Below are positions 59,501 to 64,000 of a DNA stretch of 64,000 nt, piece after piece. Position 1 is the first letter of the stretch. Each line of letters opens with the position of its first letter. The position numbers were made by a program, and so were the translations under genes. The stretch is from the NCBI GenBank assembly GCA_948470475.1, contig OX419346.1, forward strand, positions 3,939,231-4,003,230. Direction: 5' to 3'. The notes under the pieces are model-generated. The model did not search any database. It had not been told where the DNA came from and saw nothing but the letters and a program-made list of their open reading frames with translations. Source of the DNA: Galaxea fascicularis. Taxonomy: Eukaryota; Cnidaria; Anthozoa; Scleractinia; Euphylliidae.

Positions 59501-62500
59501 ATCAGTGTTATCCCTTGTTTTCAACACAACAGGAAAAAGACGTTTTCAAACCGGTAGAGTAGCCCTGGGCGATATCAGGTTTAAAGCGATTTTAGGCGGC
59601 ACCAACTGGTATTACAGGCGGTAAATTTTGCCGCTTACCGCCTGAAAAGGAGAACACTGTAAATGGTAAAAAGTCCTGTAAATTTTCAAAACTTTCTGTC
59701 ATTTTAGAAAAAAACAGAAGGGAAAAAAAGGTTTAAGGTGATGACGTCATCCGTGCGTCTGTCCTCTGATAGATCATAATTAAGAACCAATCAAAAGGCA
59801 TGCATCATGCTGCATATTATATAAACAAGTACTATAATTATTGAGCTGTGGAGTCATGTTATCCTTTAAGACCGGTGCATGAGCCAGGTGTTTTGATACT
59901 GTAACAGTATATATGTATACTAAAATAAAATTATTACAAATACACTACATTACACGTGACTTACTTGTTGTATGCCACATTTAGGAATTTTTCCATTGGC
60001 CTCATTTTTGTATATTCAACCAAAGTTGTTGTCTTCCCAGTCCCTAAATAAAAGAAAAAAAATCAAAACCTCAATACAGTACATGGGGGTATATCGTACT
60101 TAGGGCGGTCAATGTTTGAACATTAAAAACAGCCAAGAGTTCGGGATTTGGAAGTTTTGCCAAGCAAGGGATACTTGAAACGTGTTAAGCTTCGTCCGGA
60201 ACGTATATTTTGACTACGGAACAGTATGTTGTCCGCGAATAAACATAGAAAGAAATGGCATATTCAATTCTGTTCAGCTTTCTGCTCACAAATATAAGCA
60301 GCTTCGGAGCATTACTTATCTTTTGTTTGTGGAAACAAAGCTAGACAAAGGAATAACAAAAGAGAAAGCGCGCTTCAATAACGCGCTTTCAAACGCACTA
60401 ACGCAAAAAACGTGCGTGTGTTTTGCGTGTCCGTTGGTCGCTTATCTTTGAGCTGTACTGTGTGTGCTACTGTCTACCACAAGTACAAACCTCTCCGTTT
60501 TTCTCTTGTAAATTTGGACTAGTTATCATAACATAATTCACACGAGAAAAGCAGTGAGGTCTGCATCAAAACATGCTCACTGCCAGCCTCATTTCCATTC
60601 ACAGGCCTGGGGCCCGTTCCTCGAAAGTCCCGGTAACTTAACGGGCCCACAAACCATTTTTGAACTTAAAATCTCAATAAAAGTAGGGTGTGTTCTGACC
60701 TCTAATGAAGTACATTTTGTTTCTTTAGCTGACAACTTTACTGCATAATTTTCAAAACTTTTGAAACTCCCATATGGAATGGAAAACAAAACTGCTTAAC
60801 GGGCCCGGTAATTACCGGGAGCTTTGAGAAACGACCCCCAGGTCACCTAGCATGCATGTGCAATTTTAGAACAGGGGTGGCCACGGTAACACGCGTTGCA
60901 CTATAATATCTTTTTAGTTGATGGGACAAGGGATTGCACAACAAAAATTCCTACAAAAATTTCTAAAAAAATCAGATGCTTGATTAACAAATTGTTACAA
61001 AGTCCTACCTGCAAATGCTATGATCTTGATGATTTCACCATTCCTGACATCATGTTTGACAATACGAACTTGCTCATGAGTCAGTCGAAGCTTGTCAGTA
61101 AGAGATCTAAAAGGAATGAATATTTTGTTGAGAATTCTTACAGTAGATGATAAATACACAAGCTGCACATGCGGGTTCAAGAGATTATTAAAGATGTTGG
61201 TTCTTGCAAGTTTACAAGACTTTATGTTTAAGAACTTTCAAAATCACAAGTAGAGTGCATTTATTAATCATGAATTGTAATGGAAGGTTTGGCAATTCTT
61301 TTTATTCATTGTTCACTCAACAAAAGTATGAATTGTATGAGTTCGCACAATATATTGCATATTTCCACTAAATCACACCATAAAATCACTCTGCAGGCTG
61401 AATAACAACGTCAGTTTCTCTCTTCCTATCCAATCTCAAACATAAAAATGTTCAAATTTGCAATACATGCTGTTGCTATGGAAACTTAAATAAAAGATAG
61501 AGAGGCTGTACAATCAACCAGTCAGAATTGAGTAAGTTAAAAGTTGGAAATGTCGGTAACAACATGCAAATAGAAATAAAATAATGTTACCTGTATCTCA
61601 CAATGGATTGCTGTCCAGAAAAATTCTGATCAAACACAGAGTTGATAGATGCACATGTCGCCTCAAAGGCATTTTCATACAGGTATAGTGTGTAGAAAAC
61701 TCTGTAGTGCGGTCTGATTGCGGAAAAGATAAATAATAATAACTTCAAATCTGAACACGAGTGCTCTACTATTTGGGGAGACTGTAAATCAAGGGGAAAA
61801 CCAGAGTACCCGGAGAAAAACCTCTTGGAGCCGAATAGAGAACCAACAAACTCAGCCCACTTATGACGCTGAGTCCACGAATTGAACCAAGGACACATTG
61901 GTGGAAGGCAAGCACTCTCACCACTTCGCCAACCCTGCTCCCCACAATGTAGAAATTTTAATCACATGCAAAAAGTATTGCAATGTGCCTGTGAAGAAAC
62001 ATATTGGTTTTCTTTTGTCATTGAAAATAGATGTGGCTGGGGATCAAAACCAGGATATACCAACCCTTATTATGAGAACAGTAACCAAAGATGATCTCTG
62101 TTTGACATACCCACTTCCAATCCTATTCTGTGAGTCAAGGCAATAATAAATTGATGCAACGCAGTAAAAACATTCCAGGATGTCCTGTACCAGACATGAT
62201 GTGGACCTTGTCATGCAGTGCACAATTTCTTGCACTTCATAAACAGTTTGGCAAACCAGCGTCAGGAGAGCAACTACCGACCAAGGGCTGGGATCCTATA
62301 AGTTACAAGAACAACATTAAAGTCATTATGCAGCAAAACCTGGGCAAGTAAGTGGGTTCAAAATTAATTTTTTTTTCTAATTAAAAGTAATCTTCACCAC
62401 GGAAAGTACATGTAGTAATGGTTCCCATTTCCGTGATTTCTTTCACCATTCAGCTTTTTGTAAACCTTGCTGTGTTTGTGATGCTTTGATCCACAAATTT

Positions 62501-63354
62501 TGCTACCAGTTTAGATTTCAAAGACACAACATGAAATTGCTCTTACAGTACATCTTTGCATTGTTAGTTTTTCTTAGTTTATATTATTTTTGTAAGTATT
62601 TACTTTATTTCTGGTTGCACAGTAATTGCATGTTTACTTTTTTATGTTACTGTAAGATTACTACAATGTACACAAGATTATCACAAAATGTACTGTTTGC
62701 TATTAAATTGCCATAAATGTCACTTCTAATCCAAATCAAAGCCTGTTTCCTGATAACAAAGCAAAACATTCACTAAACATCTTACCACCTTTGAGCTTTC
62801 TGTATGGGTTTTTAAGAAAGTTTTTATCAGTGGAAACTTGGAGTGCATTTTTAAATTTTCCAACAATGATGGATGTCCTTTTCTTTTAAACTCCTTCATA
62901 AAACTATAACAAAAACAGAGAAATACGTTAACTCTTTAACCTTTAAGAGTGATCATTGCAAACTTTCTCTTCAAAGTAACACTGCTCAATCAAACATAAA
63001 TGTTGTGAGAAAAAAAGAAGTGATCAACAAGAAATAATGGTCTTGATCATTTAACAAATTCTCCTCATCATCACCATGGAAAATGTTTGGAGATATTAGG
63101 GTAAAAAGGGTTAACGAATAAGTGAAAAAAATTACACAAGCATACACTGTTGTTCTACATTACAATGAAATTTCAGTTGCACATAATTATTAGTGTACAC
63201 ACACAGGCATGCATCTACATCTGTACCTTGCAAGATTGACCGGAAACACTTCTAACTCCAAAAGACCTTTCTGATCTAGCAATTCTGTCATCTCATCTTC
63301 ACACTTAGGATCTTTGTTCTTCAAGTGGGAGTATTTCTTTTTCCAAGGAATAAA
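48200..63354 (-). CDS. FBH1: F-box DNA helicase 1 (FBH1/FBXO18), 20 exons, N-terminus outside window
   Basis: UvrD-type superfamily 1 3'-5' helicase that displaces RAD51 and remodels stalled forks as part of an SCF ubiquitin ligase. Exons, in transcript order: 63354-63227, 62903-62786, 62295-62111, 61713-61591, 61106-61009, 60043-59965, 59139-59050, 58081-57823, 57559-57481, 56980-56894, 56002-55866, 54485-54386, 53870-53749, 53075-53006, 52921-52815, 52324-52243, 51780-51679, 51458-51304, 49695-49612, 48286-48200. Every join is GT-AG, phases agree, and the total is 763 codons plus TAG. Motifs: Walker A GTGKTT across exons 5/6; TIHSLAF exon 7; DEAQD exon 10; [13 protein letters not shown] exon 11; SFRFG exons 11/12; [11 protein letters not shown] exon 17; [10 protein letters not shown] exon 18. 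Exons 19 and 20 carry CVDC and CFDC, a likely zinc pair matching the family's C-terminus. Human FBH1 has about 1043 residues, so the F-box and the first ~250 residues should lie right of 63354. The donor of exon 18 (GCA/GTGAGG) is the least certain junction. Confidence 0.94.
48765..49019 (-). mobile_element. Penelope-like GIY-YIG endonuclease fragment
   Basis: Encodes a GIY-YIG endonuclease remnant of a Penelope-like element: [26 protein letters not shown], then [13 protein letters not shown] and RRYHQRLCL. The frame opens on TTG with no ATG and breaks after RLCL, so it is a dead piece. It lies in the last intron of FBH1, on the same strand. Confidence 0.82.
49361..49578 (+). repeat. Dispersed repeat, copy 2
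   Basis: The second copy of the repeat at 47574-47765, in the same orientation. It ends about 35 bp before the donor side of FBH1 exon 19. The most conserved block is CTTCTGATTGGTTGCTGCA. Confidence 0.6.
50110..50447. mobile_element. MITE of the GGGAGCTTAAG family (first of a pair)
   Basis: The left end AGGGAGCTTAAGCAACTACG and a more degraded right end (complement AGAAAGGTTACGCAACTACG) bound 338 bp. It lies in the FBH1 intron between exons 18 and 19. Confidence 0.78.
50451..50813. mobile_element. MITE of the GGGAGCTTAAG family (second of a pair)
   Basis: A 363-bp copy, three bases downstream of the previous one and in the same orientation. The ends are AGGGAGCTTGAGGAACGACG and the complement AGGGAGCTTAAGCAACGAGG. 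The 152-codon minus-strand frame through it is a by-product of the repeat. Confidence 0.82.
50814..51303. other. FBH1 intron 18, part nearest exon 18
   Basis: A pseudo-exon could be read on the minus strand after TTTATTTTGCAG (exon start near 51009, short frame [14 protein letters not shown]). It is not needed, because exon 19 at 49695 continues the protein in phase and matches the family better. Confidence 0.4.
52079..52207 (+). repeat. G-rich purine tract in an FBH1 intron
   Basis: About 130 bp of nearly pure purine on the plus strand with many runs of four to six G (AGGGAACGGGGGGAACGGGG and similar), ending in GGAT repeats. It could form G-quadruplexes on the template strand of FBH1. Confidence 0.85.
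52619..52730 (+). repeat. TAACGTAA minisatellite
   Basis: Diverging tandem units of AGTAACATAACGTAACGTA drift into GCAACGCAACATAACGCAA. In the FBH1 intron between exons 15 and 16. Confidence 0.8.
53190..53395. repeat. Foldback element with ~62-bp arms in an FBH1 intron
   Basis: The left arm starts ACTATGTAACAGATTATGCA. The complement of the right end reads ACTATGTAACAGATCATGCA, and both continue through GCGATCTTGGCG to AAAATTA. The spacer is about 85 bp. A foldback transposon or MITE. Confidence 0.8.
53543..53583 (+). repeat. AATC tetranucleotide microsatellite
   Basis: About ten ATCA units in an FBH1 intron. Confidence 0.9.
53940..54156 (+). repeat. Diverged tandem duplication with G-rich spacers
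   Basis: Two ~67-bp units (53988-54054 and 54090-54156) share CAGAGATAAGAAA, ATGTTTACC and TTTTCTTTCCAATGACCCT. Each is preceded by a G-rich, GTGTGG-containing tract. In the FBH1 intron between exons 12 and 13. Confidence 0.7.
55113..55537. mobile_element. MITE with 50-bp terminal inverted repeats
   Basis: The left arm GCCGCTGTTACACGTTGAAG matches the complement of the right end, GCCGCTGTTACACGTTGAAA, over 50 bp with three mismatches. It is 425 bp and non-coding, with internal GAAAC-rich sub-repeats. In the FBH1 intron between exons 11 and 12. Confidence 0.85.
60606..60842. mobile_element. MITE with CCTGGGGCCCGTTCCTCGAA ends
   Basis: The left end CCTGGGGCCCGTTCCTCGAA, then AGTCCCGGTAA, is mirrored by a right end whose complement reads CCTGGGGGTCGTTTCTCAAA. 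A second GGGCCCGGTAATTACCGGG palindrome lies near the right end. This end type is common in marine invertebrate genomes. In an FBH1 intron. Confidence 0.78.
61766..61944 (-). mobile_element. tRNA-derived SINE
   Basis: The minus strand begins with a tRNA-like head: an A-box-like TTGGCGAAGTGGTGAG, then a B-box-like GGTTCAATTC about 40 nt later. A body follows containing TGGGCTGAGTTTGTTGGTTC and GAGGTTTTTCTCCGGGTACT. In the FBH1 intron between exons 3 and 4. Not a functional tRNA, since the cloverleaf does not close. Confidence 0.75.
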
Positions 63355-64000
63355 CTGAAAGGCAAACAAATATAGAGATTGTCTTGTATCTGATCCATTG
63401 TATTGTACATGCAAGTTGTATTAGTGATTTATCTGCACCACTCAAACAAACAAATAACTGAAAACAAGACAAAAAAACGACAACAATATTTTAATTTCCC
63501 CCCCCCCTAGGTGCAATTTAGCTTATGTTAAAACAAAGAAAAGTCACTGGCATTCATCAGGATGGTCAATGATCCTTGAACGTTAGTATGTACCATGAGA
63601 GCAGCCTTGATGCAGTGTGTTAGAGTGTGGTCGAGTGAACTGAATTTCCGAGACGTTTGATTGATTTGCCCCATACATTAATATTATACAAGCAACAGTG
63701 TCATACTAAATATACATGTACAGTATAATTAATGTATGGAATTCCCCCCCCCCCCCCCACCCCCAACCACCAACCCAACACTCCAACCCATTTTTCCCTC
63801 TATCACTGCTAATATTAATATAGTGTGACAGGTGCCTGGATGTGTTGGTGGGATTGCCAGCCATAGGCACCCGCTTGTTGCAGTGGATGCCACAGGACCC
63901 CCCAGGGCACCATCCTCCCACCCAGCTTGGTACAGCTGTGAATAATAGTTTGCATCCCTCACACAAGTAATCCCATTCTTCCACTCGATTCCCTTTTAGC
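63355..64000. other. Right edge: FBH1 intron with poly(C) tracts
   Basis: It should contain the intron upstream of the first FBH1 exon in the window. Homopolymer C runs occur at about 63500 and 63745-63758. Minus-strand frames at 63706-63984 are open in two registers, and neither resembles an F-box or the FBH1 N-terminus. Confidence 0.4.

Noticed and set aside
59268..59624. 118-codon plus-strand frame
   Set aside because: Antisense in an FBH1 intron, includes a T homopolymer, no recognisable domain, and the first codons precede any ATG. It looks like part of an interspersed repeat.
63706..63984. Minus-strand frames as the FBH1 F-box exon
   Set aside because: Two registers are open, the composition is Gly/Trp-rich beside a poly(C) tract, and no F-box pattern (LPxEILxxIF) is present.

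Overview
The window looks like nuclear DNA of an anthozoan cnidarian, most likely a stony coral. It is AT-rich and sparsely genic. One gene has about twenty short exons with GT-AG introns, and others are intronless. The sequence is crowded with short inverted-repeat DNA transposons, Penelope-like and LINE retroelement remnants, a tRNA-derived SINE and microsatellites. I see no operons, ribosome binding sites or CRISPR arrays. The species assignment is inference from gene content and repeat style.

Five protein genes can be supported. (1) 4121-4363 (-): an 80-aa protein with a textbook BH3 motif and a hydrophobic tail, probably a BH3-only regulator of apoptosis. (2) 19031-19867 (+): an intronless 278-aa protein with a PAK4-type CRIB (Cdc42/Rac-binding) motif but no kinase. 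(3) 35786-38992 (-): an intronless 1068-aa TPR-CHAT protein with an intact His/Cys dyad. (4) 45033-46910 (+): an intronless BTB-BACK-Kelch protein, a likely Cullin-3 substrate adaptor. (5) 48200-63354 (-): twenty exons of the DNA helicase FBH1. All exon phases fit and give 763 codons plus a stop. The N-terminal part with the F-box lies beyond the right edge.

Layout: 1-19 kb is mostly non-coding apart from the BH3 gene and a few MITEs. 19-25 kb holds the CRIB gene and foldback elements. 25.5-32.9 kb is a large element, 25893-32820. It has inverted ends starting CACTCCTCC, a GTA target duplication inside a GTA microsatellite, and arrays of a roughly 14-bp subterminal motif; a Penelope-like fragment lies inside it. 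33-42 kb holds the TPR-CHAT gene beside a LINE remnant. 42-47 kb holds two MITEs and the Kelch gene. 48-64 kb is FBH1, whose introns carry most of the remaining repeats.

The genes do not form one pathway. BH3 (apoptosis), TPR-CHAT (caspase-like protease fold), Kelch (ubiquitin ligase adaptor), CRIB (Rho GTPase effector) and FBH1 (replication-fork remodelling) are independent host functions. The least familiar objects are the CACTA-like element, the CRIB-only protein, the compact BH3-only gene and the TPR-CHAT protein.
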